DNA of 64,000 nucleotides from Gammaproteobacteria bacterium (GTDB taxonomy: Bacteria; Pseudomonadota; Gammaproteobacteria; UBA4575). Where the stretch lies: the NCBI GenBank assembly GCA_014075255.1, contig CP046178.1:2586020-2650019 (forward strand). Reading direction: 5' to 3'. Under the pieces are notes generated by a model, which worked only from the letters and a program-made list of their open reading frames with translations, made no database searches and was not told the origin of the DNA. This document shows positions 18,382 through 28,646 of the stretch, piece after piece (position 1 is the stretch's first letter; every line of letters starts with the position of its first letter). The translations under genes and the position numbers were made by a program.

Positions 18382-19320
18382 ATGCAACTTCTAAAAAATA
18401 ATCTCAATTTTGATTTCATGGGTAAGCGCAAGCTTGCTTTAATAATTTCATTAATTTTAATAATAATTTCTATCGCTGCGATGGTAACGCGAGGGTTGAA
18501 CTTAGGTATCGACTTTACAGGTGGTACCTTAGTTGAGGTCGGTTATGCGGAGTCTGTAGAGCTTGAGCCAGTGCGACAGGCGTTAGCCTCAAGTGGTTAT
18601 GATGATGCTATCGTGCAACATTTTGGAACTACGAAAGATGTTCTGATTCGATTGCCTGTAACGGATAAGGATGCTGATAAAGCGGCATTAAGTAATCGAG
18701 TGCTAGATTCGCTCGTTTCTACCGGTGCTCCCGAGATGCGTCGTGTTGAATTCGTTGGCCCACAAGTGGGCGATGAATTGCGTGATAAAGGTGGTTTAGC
18801 CATGCTGTATGCCTTGGTTGGCATACTTATTTATGTCGCTTTACGTTTTGAGTGGCGCTTTTCCTTAGGCTCGGTTGCCGCATTGATTCATGACGTGATT
18901 ATAGTGGTTGGCTTTTTTTCCATTACCCAGATTGAATTTGATCTAACGGTGCTTGCGGCATTGCTTGCGGTAATTGGTTACTCACTCAACGACACAATTG
19001 TGGTATTTGATCGAATACGTGAGAACTTTAGACGTCTTCGTAAAGCGACCTCTGAAGGTGTGTTGAATACTTCAATTAACCAGACTTTGTCACGAACTTT
19101 GATGACATCGATTACTACCTTGCTAGTGTTGGCAGCGTTGTTTGTTTTTGGTGGTGAAGTGATCCATTCATTTTCTATCGCACTAATCGTAGGCGTGATT
19201 GTTGGTACGTACTCTTCAATTTACGTAGCCGGCTCTGCATTGCTAGCGCTTGATGTAAGCAAAGAAGATCTAATGCAGGCAGAAGTAGAAAATCCTAACG
19301 AAGATGGTAGTCAGGTATAA
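18382..19320 (+). CDS. secF: Protein translocase subunit SecF
   Basis: A 312-residue partner of SecD with six membrane helices. The N-terminal motif GIDFTGGTLVEV, the periplasmic P4-like domain, and the membrane motifs IGYSLNDTIVVFDRIREN and TTLLVLAALFVFGG are typical. ATG start 4 bases after secD, so translation is probably coupled. It converges on suhB, with 3 bases between the two stop codons and no room for a terminator. Confidence 0.97.
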   Translation: MQLLKNNLNFDFMGKRKLALIISLILIIISIAAMVTRGLNLGIDFTGGTLVEVGYAESVELEPVRQALASSGYDDAIVQHFGTTKDVLIRLPVTDKDADKAALSNRVLDSLVSTGAPEMRRVEFVGPQVGDELRDKGGLAMLYALVGILIYVALRFEWRFSLGSVAALIHDVIIVVGFFSITQIEFDLTVLAALLAVIGYSLNDTIVVFDRIRENFRRLRKATSEGVLNTSINQTLSRTLMTSITTLLVLAALFVFGGEVIHSFSIALIVGVIVGTYSSIYVAGSALLALDVSKEDLMQAEVENPNEDGSQV

Positions 19321-19323
19321 TTT

Positions 19324-20112
19324 TTAGTTAACCTTATTTAGGCTTTGTAAAATCTGACGAAATATTTTCGTATTCGCGGCCACAATATTTCCAGTTTCTA
19401 AATGTGTGTGTCCGCCTTCCGGGTCACCAACTAAGCCTCCGGCTTCTTGGATGATTAAGCACCCAGCAGCGATATCCCAAGTATTTAAACCAAATTCCCA
19501 AAAGCCATCTACACGTCCTGCTGCAACATAAGCAAGGTCGAGCGCTGCAGACCCAGCGCGGCGAATGCCAGAAGTTTGCAGCATGATATCTTTAAGTGAC
19601 GTCATATAAGTATCGATGTTTTGGTTTTCTTTATACGGAAACCCGGTTGCCAATAATGCGCCATCAAAACTAGGTAATTTAGAAACCCTAATTTTTCTAT
19701 CATTTAATGAAGCGCCATTGCCGCGACCCGCGCAAAATAATTCATCTTTAAACGGATCATAAATTACCGCAACTTCCAGTCGATCATTGTGCTTAAGTGC
19801 TATTGATACTGAATAATGGGGAAAGCCACGTAAGAAGTTGGTCGTGCCATCTAATGGGTCGATGATCCACTGATATTCATCATCTTTGCCGCTAAACCTT
19901 GAACCTGATTCTTCGGCAAGAATTCCATGCTGGGGGTAGACGCGATGGATTACATTAATGATTTCTTGTTCTGCTTGTAGATCCACTTCGCTTACAAAGT
20001 CATTCTTTTCTTTTGTTTTAATATTTAGCGAATGAACACGAGACATATTGCGAAAAATAATTTTCCCGGCCTCGCGCGCAGCTTCGATTGCAATGTTTAA
20101 AGTGGCTTGCAT
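19324..20112 (-). CDS. suhB: Inositol-1-monophosphatase family protein SuhB
   Basis: A 262-residue lithium-sensitive phosphatase family member. SuhB hydrolyses inositol monophosphates and in gammaproteobacteria also acts with the Nus factors in rRNA antitermination. Metal-binding motifs are present: EESG (GILAEESG), IIDPLDGTTNFLRGFP and NTWDIAAGCLIIQEAGG. ATG start. It is divergent from trmJ with 119 bases between, the arrangement usual in this chromosomal neighbourhood. Confidence 0.95.
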   Translation of the reverse strand: MQATLNIAIEAAREAGKIIFRNMSRVHSLNIKTKEKNDFVSEVDLQAEQEIINVIHRVYPQHGILAEESGSRFSGKDDEYQWIIDPLDGTTNFLRGFPHYSVSIALKHNDRLEVAVIYDPFKDELFCAGRGNGASLNDRKIRVSKLPSFDGALLATGFPYKENQNIDTYMTSLKDIMLQTSGIRRAGSAALDLAYVAAGRVDGFWEFGLNTWDIAAGCLIIQEAGGLVGDPEGGHTHLETGNIVAANTKIFRQILQSLNKVN

Positions 20113-20231
20113 GATGAGTAGGTATAGCTAGTGTATGAAAAAATTTAGCCCAGCATAGCACTGACTGATAAATTACGTATACTTCACTAGAAAAATATCT
20201 CTTCTGATCATTTCGAATTTTAATTATAAAA

Positions 20232-21002
20232 GTGAACAAGCCTAATCAAATCAAAATCGTTTTGGTCGAACCCTCTCATCCAGGGAATATTGGTGCGGCA
20301 GCGCGTGCAGCTAAAACCATGTGTATTGAAAATTTAGTACTCGTTAATCCTGAAAAATTTCCAAGTGGAGAAGCAAGAGCGCGTTCAACGGGTGCAATAG
20401 ATGTGCTTGAGCGAGCAGTTGTGTGTGACACTCTCAAGGAGGCGATTGCGGATTGCACTTTTGTAGTAGGTGCAAGTGCGCGTGAACGAGGATTGCAGTG
20501 CCCAGAAATCAAGCCAGATAAAGTGGGGGCAAGGGTATGGCAAGAACTTGAGCAAGGTAATGTGGCGATAGTATTTGGACGCGAAAGTAGTGGTCTTACC
20601 AATGAAGAGTTAGATCAATGTCATTATTTAACAACGATTCCGGCGAATTGGGAATTTAGTTCGTTAAACTTAGCATCTGCCGTACAAGTTATTAGTTACG
20701 AAATTTATAGTGCATATCTAAAAAAATCTTCTACTAATAAAACAACATATGATGGTATTGAGTCTGGTAAGGATGTGGATCCATTGGCAACCGTAGAGCA
20801 ATTAGAAAACTTGTTTGAGCATATGCAGCAAGTGCTACAGGAAATTGAGTTTTTTGACCCCAAGCAGCCTAAGTTGTTGATGCGTCGATTGCGCCATCTT
20901 TATAGCCGAGCTCGGCCCACATTGGTAGAAACCAACATTCTGCGTGGCATCCTCAGCGCCGTACAAAAGGTTAGGCGCCAGACGAAGTCACTGGATAAAT
21001 GA
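20232..21002 (+). CDS. trmJ: tRNA (cytidine/uridine-2'-O)-methyltransferase TrmJ
   Basis: A 256-residue SPOUT-class methyltransferase that methylates the 2'-O of residue 32 in certain tRNAs. The N-terminal motif LVEPSHPGNIGAAARAAKTM, the SAM-binding knot segment IVFGRESSGLTNEEL and LNLASAVQVISYEIY are characteristic. The C-terminal extension with LMRRLRHLYSRARPT is the TrmJ dimer/tRNA-binding part. GTG start. It ends before a stem-loop terminator and the iscR promoter, as in many related genomes. Confidence 0.96.
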   Translation: MNKPNQIKIVLVEPSHPGNIGAAARAAKTMCIENLVLVNPEKFPSGEARARSTGAIDVLERAVVCDTLKEAIADCTFVVGASARERGLQCPEIKPDKVGARVWQELEQGNVAIVFGRESSGLTNEELDQCHYLTTIPANWEFSSLNLASAVQVISYEIYSAYLKKSSTNKTTYDGIESGKDVDPLATVEQLENLFEHMQQVLQEIEFFDPKQPKLLMRRLRHLYSRARPTLVETNILRGILSAVQKVRRQTKSLDK

Positions 21003-21008
21003 GCCTCT

Positions 21009-21033
21009 AATACCTTGTTTTTAAAAAGGTATT
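21009..21033 (+). terminator. Rho-independent terminator of trmJ
   Basis: An 8-base-pair stem AATACCTT/AAGGTATT around a 9-base loop starts 6 bases after the trmJ stop and is followed by TAATTTTCTATCTTATTT. The stem is AT-rich, so termination may be partial; it separates trmJ from the isc operon. Confidence 0.6.
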
Positions 21034-21096
21034 TAATTTTCTATCTTATTTCCCACTACCTTGGGGATAGTGCCGTTTATAGCTCACCTCCCTATA

Positions 21097-21121
21097 ATAC
21101 CTGAGTGATCTACTGGGTTAT
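21097..21121. promoter_or_regulatory. IscR-type operator upstream of iscR
   Basis: A 25-base quasi-palindrome whose ends are ATACCTGAGT and ACTGGGTTAT. By eye it agrees at about 20 of 25 positions with the E. coli type 1 site bound by [2Fe-2S]-IscR, which I recall as ATASYYGACT...; it lies 53 bases before the iscR ATG. TATAAT at 21093-21098 overlaps its edge and could be the -10 box, and TATACT at 21126-21131 is another option. Inferred feedback repression of the isc operon by IscR. Confidence 0.65.
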
Positions 21122-21174
21122 TTGTTATACTACAACCCTGGTATATGGGTTAAGCATGACGAGGATAGCGCACC

Positions 21175-21645
21175 ATGAAATTGAGCACTAAAGGGCGATA
21201 CGCAGTGACTGCTATGTTTGATATAGCATTGCATCATCAAACGGGTCCGGTTTCGCTGTCAGATATAGCAGATCGACAAGGCATATCGTTGTCGTATTTA
21301 GAGCAATTGTTCACGCGATTACGCCAGCAGGGTTTAGTAAAAAGTACCCGTGGTCCAGGTGGTGGTTATTCGCTAGCGGTTGATTCAAAACAGATCGCTA
21401 TCTCAGATGTAATCGATGCAGTTGATGAAAGCGTTGATGCTACCCGTTGTGGTGGTAAAGCAGATTGCCAAAATCATCAACGATGTTTGACGCATGACCT
21501 GTGGGAAAACTTGAGTGGTGAAATAAGAAGCTACCTCTCTAATATCAGTCTTGCACAAGCGGTGAGTGATTTAAGCGTGCGTGAAGTAGCGAATCGCCAA
21601 GATTTAAACAACAATCATCAGGTGCACCGAGTTGAATTTAGCTAA
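21175..21645 (+). CDS. iscR: Fe-S cluster-responsive regulator IscR
   Basis: A 156-residue Rrf2-family repressor that senses Fe-S cluster supply by binding a [2Fe-2S] cluster itself. It begins [18 protein letters not shown]; the winged helix includes [15 protein letters not shown] and [11 protein letters not shown]. The cluster ligands are C92, C98 and C104, with H107 just after, in the usual spacing. ATG start. First gene of the isc operon, with iscS 38 bases downstream. The operator at 21097-21121 suggests autoregulation. Confidence 0.98.
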   Translation: MKLSTKGRYAVTAMFDIALHHQTGPVSLSDIADRQGISLSYLEQLFTRLRQQGLVKSTRGPGGGYSLAVDSKQIAISDVIDAVDESVDATRCGGKADCQNHQRCLTHDLWENLSGEIRSYLSNISLAQAVSDLSVREVANRQDLNNNHQVHRVEFS

Positions 21646-21683
21646 CAGAATTTATTAAAGTAAGGTTATTTAAGGAAACAAAA

Positions 21684-22907
21684 GTGACAGACGTACAAGT
21701 GCCAATTTATCTAGACTACAGCGCGACCACGCCAGTAGATGAGCGTGTTGCGAAAGCGATGATGGATTGTTTAACCAAAGAAGGAAATTTTGGAAATCCG
21801 GCTTCACGTAGTCATGTGTTTGGATGGGACGCAGACAAAGCGGTTGAGGAAGCGCGCAATAATGTTGCTGCGTTGATTAATGCAAATCCAAAAGAAATTG
21901 TTTGGACTAGTGGTGCAACAGAGTCAGATAATTTGGCTATTAAAGGTGCTGCACATTTTTATCAAAAGAATGGCAAGCACATTATTACTTGTAAAACTGA
22001 GCATAAGGCTGTGTTAGATACATGTCGCCAACTTGAGCGCGAAGGTTTTGAAGTTACGTATTTAGAGCCGCGTGATAACGGTCTGGTGGACCTAGAGGTT
22101 TTAAAAGCAGCAATTCGTGATGACACTGTTTTGATTTCTATCATGCATGTCAACAATGAAATTGGTGTAATTCAAGATATTAAAGCGATTGGTGAAATTA
22201 CTCGCGAACGCAAAATAATTTTTCATGTAGATGCGGCGCAAAGTCCTGGCAAAGCACCAGTTGATGTAGAAGACATGAATGTAGATTTAATGAGCTTGTC
22301 GGCACATAAAGTATATGGCCCAAAAGGAATTGGTGCTTTGTATGTGCGCAGAAAACCACGTGTACGCATCGAAGCGCAAATTCATGGTGGCGGGCATGAA
22401 CGCGGCATGCGTTCGGGTACTCTAGCAACCCATCAAATTGTCGGTATGGGTGAGGCGTTCCGTATTGCTAAAGAAGAAATGGCAGTAGACAACGAGCGAA
22501 TTTTGATGCTGCGTAACAGATTATTAAATGGTCTAAAAGATATGGAAGAGCTCTATATCAATGGCGACTTAGAGCAGCGTATACCAGGCAACCTGAATGT
22601 TAGCTTCAACTATGTGGAAGGCGAGAGTTTGATCATGGCATTGAAAGATATTGCGGTATCTTCCGGGTCTGCTTGTACAAGTGCTTCGCTTGAGCCAAGT
22701 TATGTATTACGTGCAATTGGTCGAGATGATGAGCTTGCGCATAGTTCACTTCGATTCACTATCGGCCGTTTCACTACAGTAGAAGAAGTAGATTTCGCTG
22801 TAGAGTTAATTCGAAATGCGGTGATTAAATTGCGTGACCTTTCGCCTTTGTGGGATATGTTTAAAGAAGGTATCGATCTTAAGTCGATTGAATGGGCCGC
22901 ACATTAA
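21684..22907 (+). CDS. iscS: Cysteine desulfurase IscS
   Basis: A PLP enzyme that takes sulfur from cysteine and delivers it as persulfide to IscU and to tRNA-thiolation partners. At 407 residues it is full length. It starts with [19 protein letters not shown] lysine K209 lies in [12 protein letters not shown]; the catalytic cysteine C331 lies in the flexible loop [10 protein letters not shown]. The start is GTG with AAGGAA about 8 bases upstream. Second gene of the isc operon, 60 bases before iscU. Confidence 0.98.
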   Translation: MTDVQVPIYLDYSATTPVDERVAKAMMDCLTKEGNFGNPASRSHVFGWDADKAVEEARNNVAALINANPKEIVWTSGATESDNLAIKGAAHFYQKNGKHIITCKTEHKAVLDTCRQLEREGFEVTYLEPRDNGLVDLEVLKAAIRDDTVLISIMHVNNEIGVIQDIKAIGEITRERKIIFHVDAAQSPGKAPVDVEDMNVDLMSLSAHKVYGPKGIGALYVRRKPRVRIEAQIHGGGHERGMRSGTLATHQIVGMGEAFRIAKEEMAVDNERILMLRNRLLNGLKDMEELYINGDLEQRIPGNLNVSFNYVEGESLIMALKDIAVSSGSACTSASLEPSYVLRAIGRDDELAHSSLRFTIGRFTTVEEVDFAVELIRNAVIKLRDLSPLWDMFKEGIDLKSIEWAAH

Positions 22908-22967
22908 CGTTAGAAATTGAAATTTATAATTAAGAGTATAATTAGGAAATATTAGGAGATAATAGCC

Positions 22968-23372
22968 ATGGCATACAGTGACAAAGTTTTAGATCACTAT
23001 GAAAATCCACGCAATGTAGGGTCTTTTGAAAAAGATGATCCAACCGTTGGTACTGGTATGGTAGGTGCGCCTGCTTGTGGTGATGTGATGAAATTGCAAA
23101 TTAAAGTGGGTGATGATGGTGTTATTGAAGATGCTAAGTTTAAAACTTACGGTTGCGGTTCTGCGATTGCTTCGTCTAGCTTATTAACCGAGTGGGTTAA
23201 AGGTAAGACCCTTGATCAAGCAAGTGAAATCAAAAATACAGATATTGCGGAAGAGCTTGCACTTCCCCCAGTTAAAATTCACTGCTCAGTATTAGCTGAA
23301 GATGCAATTAAAGCGGCTATTACCGATCTTAAGTCTAAAGCAGACGGGCAAGACCAAAAGAAGATTGCATAA
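22968..23372 (+). CDS. iscU: Fe-S cluster assembly scaffold IscU
   Basis: The scaffold on which [2Fe-2S] clusters are built from IscS sulfur. The 134-residue protein has all ligands: C37 and D39 in GAPACGDV, C63 in YGCGSAIASSS and C106 in KIHCSVLAEDA. LPPVK at 99-103 is the segment recognised by the chaperone HscA, encoded downstream. The ATG follows a good AGGAGA ribosome site. An additional glutamine/lysine-rich tail ends the protein. Confidence 0.98.
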   Translation: MAYSDKVLDHYENPRNVGSFEKDDPTVGTGMVGAPACGDVMKLQIKVGDDGVIEDAKFKTYGCGSAIASSSLLTEWVKGKTLDQASEIKNTDIAEELALPPVKIHCSVLAEDAIKAAITDLKSKADGQDQKKIA

Positions 23373-23387
23373 ATAGAGTTAATTAAA

Positions 23388-23711
23388 ATGTCTATTTCAC
23401 TAACCGATAGCGCAGCAACACATGTAAAAAATTACCTTGATAAACGAGGTAAAGGTGTAGGTGTGCGTTTGGGCGTCAAGACAACTGGCTGTTCAGGAAT
23501 GGCCTATACCATTGAATTTGCTGATCAAGTAGAAAATGAAGACCAGGTTTTTGAAGATAAAGGTGTAAAAGTTATTATCAATCCTAAAAGCATGGTCTAC
23601 CTAAGCGGTACGGAATTAGATTTTACGCGTGAAGGTTTGAATGAAGGATTTAAATTCACTAACCCGAATGAAAAAGATCGGTGTGGGTGTGGCGAAAGTT
23701 TTAGTGTTTAG
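23388..23711 (+). CDS. iscA: A-type Fe-S carrier IscA
   Basis: A 107-residue A-type carrier that passes Fe-S clusters or iron to target proteins. The three conserved cysteines are present: C35 in TTGCSGMAY, and C99 and C101 in RCGCGESF at the C-terminus. ATG start, 15 bases after iscU. Order iscU-iscA-hscB is the classical one. Confidence 0.98.
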   Translation: MSISLTDSAATHVKNYLDKRGKGVGVRLGVKTTGCSGMAYTIEFADQVENEDQVFEDKGVKVIINPKSMVYLSGTELDFTREGLNEGFKFTNPNEKDRCGCGESFSV

Positions 23712-23778
23712 TAGATAATATTTATACCTGCCTGCAGCGATAATGCTGCTTCTTAAGACAATCTAATAATTCATAACA

Positions 23779-24321
23779 ATGAATATCGATCTTACTCGAA
23801 ACTTTTTCGAGCTATTTGGGTTTGCAGAAAGCTTTTCGATAGACCAAGAACAATTAGCCGAAAAATATCGTTCTTTCCAAAGCGAGCTGCATCCTGATCG
23901 ATTTGCTAATGCGAGTGATCAAGAGCGTCGTATATCTGTGCAAACTACTGCATATATCAATGAAGCCTATACAACTCTAAAAAGTGACTTAAAGCGCTCA
24001 CATTATCTTTTAAAGTTAAGTGATGTTGAGTTCAATGCAGATACTGAAACATCAAGTGATAGTGAGTTTCTGATGCAAACTATGGAGCTGCATGAGCAGG
24101 TAGAAAGTGCAAGTGGTGCCGAAAATCCATTGGATGCGCTTGATGTTTTATCGAAACAACTTAAGCAACAGCAGCAGCAACTTGTTTCACAATTCTCTAC
24201 TCAATTTATTGATGGTGAGCTTGGTGCAGCAAAAGAAACTGCATTAAAACTACAATTTTATGAGCGACTAACCAATCAAGTTCGCAAAAAACAAGAACAA
24301 CACGAAGAAGAGCTTCTGTAA
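23779..24321 (+). CDS. hscB: Fe-S co-chaperone HscB
   Basis: A 180-residue J-domain protein that brings IscU to HscA and stimulates its ATPase. The N-terminal J domain contains ELHPDRFAN (the HPD motif) and AYTTLKSDLKRSHYLL; the C-terminal half is the helical IscU-binding domain, here glutamine-rich (LKQQQQQLVSQ). The ATG has little ribosome-site support. hscA follows 6 bases after the stop. Confidence 0.96.
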   Translation: MNIDLTRNFFELFGFAESFSIDQEQLAEKYRSFQSELHPDRFANASDQERRISVQTTAYINEAYTTLKSDLKRSHYLLKLSDVEFNADTETSSDSEFLMQTMELHEQVESASGAENPLDALDVLSKQLKQQQQQLVSQFSTQFIDGELGAAKETALKLQFYERLTNQVRKKQEQHEEELL

Positions 24322-24327
24322 TTAGTT

Positions 24328-26238
24328 ATGGCATTGTTGCAAATATCTGAACCTGGTCAATCCACTGCTCCACATGAGCATAAGTTTGCAGCGGGTATAG
24401 ATTTAGGCACGACAAATTCTCTCGTAGCTACTGTGCGCAGTGGGATTACCGAAACGCTTGCAGACGAAAATGGTGAGCATATTCTACCCTCGGTGGTACG
24501 TTACACCGCCAATGATAAAGCTATGGTGGGTGCTGAAGCGTTATCACATGCAACTACTGATCCCTTAAATACACTTGCTTCCGTAAAGCGCCTAATGGGC
24601 AGATCGGTGAGTGATCTATCCACACTTGAAGGATATCTACCTTATAAGTTTGTTGAGCACCAAGATGATCACAATGGTAATGTGCCCCGCATCGCTACTG
24701 TTGCGGGTGCAGTTACTGCAGTAGAGGTATCTGCTGAGATCTTAAAGAATTTGCGTGAGCGAGCTGAAGTAAGTTTGGGTGGTGACTTAGTAGGTGTGGT
24801 GATTACGGTACCAGCGTATTTTGATGACGCGCAACGCCAAGCAACCAAAGATGCCGCAACATTGGCAGGGTTAAATGTATTTCGCTTGCTTAATGAACCT
24901 ACAGCGGCAGCCGTAGCTTATGGTTTAGATCAAAAAGCAGAAGGAATAACTGCGATATATGATTTAGGTGGAGGCACTTTTGATATTTCAATATTAAGGC
25001 TAACCAAAGGTGTATTTGAGGTTTTATCAACGGGTGGTGATACGGCCTTAGGTGGTGATGATTTTGATCGTGAAGTTGCGGCATGGCTATTAAACCTGGC
25101 GGGCGTAGAAGTTGATCAAGAAGCAACGGATAATCATCAAATGATGCGCAGAGTTATGAAAGAAGCGCGTCGCGTCAAAGAAGCTTTAAGTAGTGATGAT
25201 GAGGTGCTTGTATGCGTTCAGCTAAATGATGTCAATAACTATGAAGTTACTTTGTCACGAAAGCAGTTTGAAACGTTAATCGGAACTCATATCAACAAGA
25301 CCATTGCTTGGTGTCGCAAGACGATTCGAGAAGCTGAGATCGAGCCTGCAGAAGTTCAGCATGTGGTAATGGTCGGTGGTTCAACACGAACTCCGTATGT
25401 GCGTGAAAAAGTGGCTGAGTTTTTTGATAAGCCACCGTTAACCGATATTGATCCAGATAAGGTGGTAGCTATCGGTGCGGCTCAGCAAGCCGATAAGCTT
25501 GCGGGTAATAATCCTGATGAAGAAATGTTGTTATTAGATGTTTTGCCGCTGTCTTTAGGAATTGAGACGATGGGTGAGCTGGTTGAGAAAATAATTGACC
25601 GTAATACGGTTATCCCCGTGACCATGGCGCAAAAATTTACGACCTTTAAAGATGGTCAAACGGCAATGCGAGTACATGTATTGCAAGGCGAACGCGAAAA
25701 AGTCGCAGATTGTCGCTCTTTGGCCACGTTTGATTTAACAGATATCCCACCAAGAGTGGCAGGAGCAGCACATATTAAAGTTACCTTTCAGGTAGATGCA
25801 GACGGCTTGCTGAGTGTGAGTGCAGAAGAAGAAAGCAGTGGTGCGCGCGCCAGTGTCGAAGTTAAACCTTCGTATGGTCTTACGGATGCTGAAATTGAGG
25901 GTATGTTAAAAGAATCATTTACGCATGCTGAAGATGATAAGCATGTTCGTCAGCTAGCTGAGCAACAAGTAGAAGCAGATCGTGTATTGGAAGCATTGAG
26001 GTCAGCATTAGATAAAGATGGTGATTTATTAACTAAAGATGAAATAGCCAAAATTGAACAGGCTAAAAGTGTATTGTTGAAAGCGCGCCACAGTAGCAGT
26101 GAAGGTGATGATGGTGAAAGTATTATGCAAGCCATAAAAGACTTAGAGATCGAAAGTGAAGAGTTTATTGCGCGCCGTATGAATAGTAGTGTGCAGAAAG
26201 TAATGAAAGGTCATCGTGTTGAAGAATTTGACCAATAA
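24328..26238 (+). CDS. hscA: Fe-S assembly chaperone HscA (Hsp70 family)
   Basis: A specialised Hsp70 that uses ATP to release clusters from IscU. The 636-residue protein has the nucleotide-binding signatures [29 protein letters not shown] and [15 protein letters not shown], then a substrate-binding domain opening with [17 protein letters not shown]. It lacks the C-terminal EEVD-type tail of eukaryotic Hsp70s, as expected. ATG start, 6 bases after hscB; fdx follows by 22 bases. Confidence 0.98.
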   Translation: MALLQISEPGQSTAPHEHKFAAGIDLGTTNSLVATVRSGITETLADENGEHILPSVVRYTANDKAMVGAEALSHATTDPLNTLASVKRLMGRSVSDLSTLEGYLPYKFVEHQDDHNGNVPRIATVAGAVTAVEVSAEILKNLRERAEVSLGGDLVGVVITVPAYFDDAQRQATKDAATLAGLNVFRLLNEPTAAAVAYGLDQKAEGITAIYDLGGGTFDISILRLTKGVFEVLSTGGDTALGGDDFDREVAAWLLNLAGVEVDQEATDNHQMMRRVMKEARRVKEALSSDDEVLVCVQLNDVNNYEVTLSRKQFETLIGTHINKTIAWCRKTIREAEIEPAEVQHVVMVGGSTRTPYVREKVAEFFDKPPLTDIDPDKVVAIGAAQQADKLAGNNPDEEMLLLDVLPLSLGIETMGELVEKIIDRNTVIPVTMAQKFTTFKDGQTAMRVHVLQGEREKVADCRSLATFDLTDIPPRVAGAAHIKVTFQVDADGLLSVSAEEESSGARASVEVKPSYGLTDAEIEGMLKESFTHAEDDKHVRQLAEQQVEADRVLEALRSALDKDGDLLTKDEIAKIEQAKSVLLKARHSSSEGDDGESIMQAIKDLEIESEEFIARRMNSSVQKVMKGHRVEEFDQ

Positions 26239-26260
26239 AATTTAAAACAAGAGTTTAGTA

Positions 26261-26599
26261 ATGCCAACGATTAAAATAATGCCTCATGAAGAAATTTGCC
26301 CAGAGGGTAAACTTATAAAAGTTGAGTCCGGTATCAGTATATGTGATGCGGCTTTGTCAAATGATATTGATATTGAGCATGCCTGTGAAAAATCTTGCGC
26401 TTGTACAACTTGCCATGTGTATGTGCGTGAGGGGCTAGATTCACTTGCGGAGGCAGAAGAGAATGAAGAAGACTACTTGGATAAGGCATGGGGTTTGGAG
26501 CCAGATTCGCGATTAAGCTGCCAAGCGATAGTGGGGAATGAGGATTTGGTGATAGAGATTCCGAAATACACCATAAACATGGTCTCGGAAAACCACTAA
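26261..26599 (+). CDS. fdx: [2Fe-2S] ferredoxin of the Isc system
   Basis: A 112-residue adrenodoxin-type ferredoxin that supplies electrons for cluster assembly. Ligands are C42, C48 and C51 in [16 protein letters not shown], plus the cysteine in RLSCQAIVG near residue 88. The C-terminal end [12 protein letters not shown] fits the Isc ferredoxin subgroup. The ATG has a modest AAGAG site. Seventh gene of the isc operon. Confidence 0.98.
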   Translation: MPTIKIMPHEEICPEGKLIKVESGISICDAALSNDIDIEHACEKSCACTTCHVYVREGLDSLAEAEENEEDYLDKAWGLEPDSRLSCQAIVGNEDLVIEIPKYTINMVSENH

Positions 26600-26624
26600 G
26601 AAAAACGCATTTGAGGATATGTTA

Positions 26625-26825
26625 ATGGAACTAAAATGGACCGACTCGTTAGATATCGCTATAGCTTTGGATGAGGCGCACCCTGATGTAGACCCAAAAT
26701 ATATACGGTTTACGGACCTACACACCTGGATTTGTGCTTTGGAAGAGTTTCAGGATGACCCAGAATCATCTAACGAGAAGATCCTCGAGGCTATTCAAAT
26801 GGCGTGGCTAGATGAGAGAGATTAA
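26625..26825 (+). CDS. iscX: Fe-S assembly protein IscX
   Basis: A 66-residue acidic protein that binds IscS and modulates cluster assembly. Conserved segments are [33 protein letters not shown] and [18 protein letters not shown] 26625 lies 8 bases after GAGG and matches the usual N-terminus; ATG 26619, two codons earlier, sits too close to the ribosome site. Last gene of the isc operon. The following 200 bases hold no gene; a short CTACTC/GAGTAG hairpin at 26920-26936 has no T run. Confidence 0.94.
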   Translation: MELKWTDSLDIAIALDEAHPDVDPKYIRFTDLHTWICALEEFQDDPESSNEKILEAIQMAWLDERD

Positions 26826-27036
26826 ACCGGGTTTCGTTGCCATTCTGTAAATGTGGAATCACCGTCAGACAGCTGGACGATTTCGCATCCTTTCCGTCCC
26901 TTCAGGGCATTGCTTCCCGCTACTCTCAAGGAGTAGAATTCACTGAAAAATCAGGGAAAATTACGTTAAATCAATTCGTAAGCCCAAATAGTTAGATTTC
27001 ATATTAATTAATATTGCGACCTAGGAGTTTTTTCAT

Positions 27037-27501
27037 ATGGCAATGGAACGCACTTTGTCCATCATCAAGCCTGATGCTGTTCAAGATAATGTAATTGGAA
27101 AAATAGAAGCACAGATAGAAGGTGCTGGCCTATCAATCATCTCAGTAAAAATGACGCGCATGAGCAGAAAGCAAGCTGCCGAATTTTATAATGTTCACAA
27201 GGGTAAAGATTTTTATGATTACCTAATTGAGTTTATGACTTCAGGTCCTGCAATTGTGCAAGTACTGGAAGGTGAAGATGCAATTAAAAAATATCGCAAA
27301 GTAATGGGTGCGACTATGTTTGGCGAAGCTGAGCCTGGAACGATACGCGCAAATTTTGCAACTTCAAATGCGCATAATGCAGTTCATGGTTCTGATTCCG
27401 TAGAAAATGCGCAGCTTGAAATAGGTTTCTTTTTTCCTGAGAGACAAATTTATCCTCGCAAAAATGAAGCAAGAAAGTCAGCTCTAGAATCCGTAGCATG
27501 A
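27037..27501 (+). CDS. ndk: Nucleoside diphosphate kinase
   Basis: Ndk transfers phosphate between nucleoside tri- and diphosphates through a phosphohistidine. Motifs are [18 protein letters not shown] at the N-terminus and [19 protein letters not shown], with the active-site histidine in HGSDS. The 154 residues include a short C-terminal extension (about 11 residues longer than E. coli Ndk). ATG with TAGGAG 10 bases upstream. The stop overlaps the rlmN start (ATGA). Confidence 0.97.
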   Translation: MAMERTLSIIKPDAVQDNVIGKIEAQIEGAGLSIISVKMTRMSRKQAAEFYNVHKGKDFYDYLIEFMTSGPAIVQVLEGEDAIKKYRKVMGATMFGEAEPGTIRANFATSNAHNAVHGSDSVENAQLEIGFFFPERQIYPRKNEARKSALESVA

Positions 27502-28646
27502 AATTAACTCAACAGAAAACAACTGTTCAAAACTTGATGGGTATGCCGTGCCAAGATCTTGAACAATATTTTTCTGTAATAAGAGAAAAACCTTTTCGTG
27601 CCACTCAAGTTATGAAGTGGACGCATCAACAAGGTATTACTGATTATGAGCATATGACTAATCTTAGTAAATCACTACGAGATTGGTTAAGCGAAAATGC
27701 TCAGATGCAATTGCCTGAGATGCTAAGTGAAGAAGTGTCAACCGACGGCACACGTAAATGGCTGTTGCGTGTAGACAATAAAAATGCAGTTGAAACCGTA
27801 TACATCCCTGAAGATGATAGAGCCACGCTTTGTGTGTCTTCTCAAGTGGGTTGCGTATTGGACTGTACTTTTTGTGCAACTGCGAGACAAGGTTTTGCGG
27901 GTAACCTTAGTTCGGCTCAAATAATTGCGCAGTTATGGTTTGCAGAGCATCGTTTGCGCAAACAACTGAATAAAACGCGCGTCATCAGTAATGTTGTGTT
28001 CATGGGTATGGGTGAGCCACTGGCAAATTTTGACAATGTAGTTAAAGCTATACAGATTATGATGGATGATAATGCTTATGGCTTAGGTAAGCGAAAAGTT
28101 ACTGTAAGCACCTCTGGGTTGGTGCCGAAGATTGATAAATTAAGAGAAGCATTGGATGTAAGTTTGGCGGTATCGTTGCATGCACCAAATGATGAAGTCC
28201 GAAATCAGCTTGTGCCGTTAAATCGACGTTATCCAATTTCTGAATTGATCAGCGCATGTCATCGCTTTTTAGAAGACAAGCATCGCAAGCACAGTATTAC
28301 ATTTGAGTATGTTATGTTGGATCAAGTGAATGATCAGCCTGAGCATGCTAAACAATTAGTAAAAGTAATTCAGGCTTTGCCTTCGAAGGTAAATCTCATT
28401 CCATTTAACTCATTTCCTAACTCGGGTTATCAGCGTTCAAGCGATAAGGCGATTGAGAAATTTAGAGATATATTGCAAGCTGCCGGGATCACGACAATTA
28501 CACGCCGGCCACGCGGTGAAGATATTGCGGCCGCTTGTGGGCAATTAGCGGGTGACATTCAAGACCAAGCTAAACGTAAACGTCATTATGAAAAGCTTTA
28601 CGAGGCGGATTTACTAAAGCATAAAGTTGAGGTCGCATGCGCATAA
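27498..28646 (+). CDS. rlmN: Dual-specificity 23S rRNA/tRNA adenine-C2 methyltransferase RlmN
   Basis: A radical-SAM enzyme that methylates C2 of A2503 in 23S rRNA and A37 in some tRNAs. The 4Fe-4S/SAM motif is C119-x3-C123-x2-C126 ([16 protein letters not shown]). Other family segments are [28 protein letters not shown] and [18 protein letters not shown], which carries the mechanistic cysteine. Length 382 is normal. It overlaps ndk by 4 bases and pilF by 10. Confidence 0.97.
   Translation: MKLTQQKTTVQNLMGMPCQDLEQYFSVIREKPFRATQVMKWTHQQGITDYEHMTNLSKSLRDWLSENAQMQLPEMLSEEVSTDGTRKWLLRVDNKNAVETVYIPEDDRATLCVSSQVGCVLDCTFCATARQGFAGNLSSAQIIAQLWFAEHRLRKQLNKTRVISNVVFMGMGEPLANFDNVVKAIQIMMDDNAYGLGKRKVTVSTSGLVPKIDKLREALDVSLAVSLHAPNDEVRNQLVPLNRRYPISELISACHRFLEDKHRKHSITFEYVMLDQVNDQPEHAKQLVKVIQALPSKVNLIPFNSFPNSGYQRSSDKAIEKFRDILQAAGITTITRRPRGEDIAAACGQLAGDIQDQAKRKRHYEKLYEADLLKHKVEVACA

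Noticed and set aside
20018..20239. 73-residue minus-strand frame between suhB and trmJ
   Set aside because: Overlaps the start of suhB in another frame; unlikely to code.
24899..25126. Frames antisense to hscA and other core genes
   Set aside because: Complementary shadows of conserved genes; no ribosome sites or homology-like motifs.
26920..26936. Hairpin CTACTC/GAGTAG after iscX
   Set aside because: Six-base stem with no T run on either side; not called a terminator.
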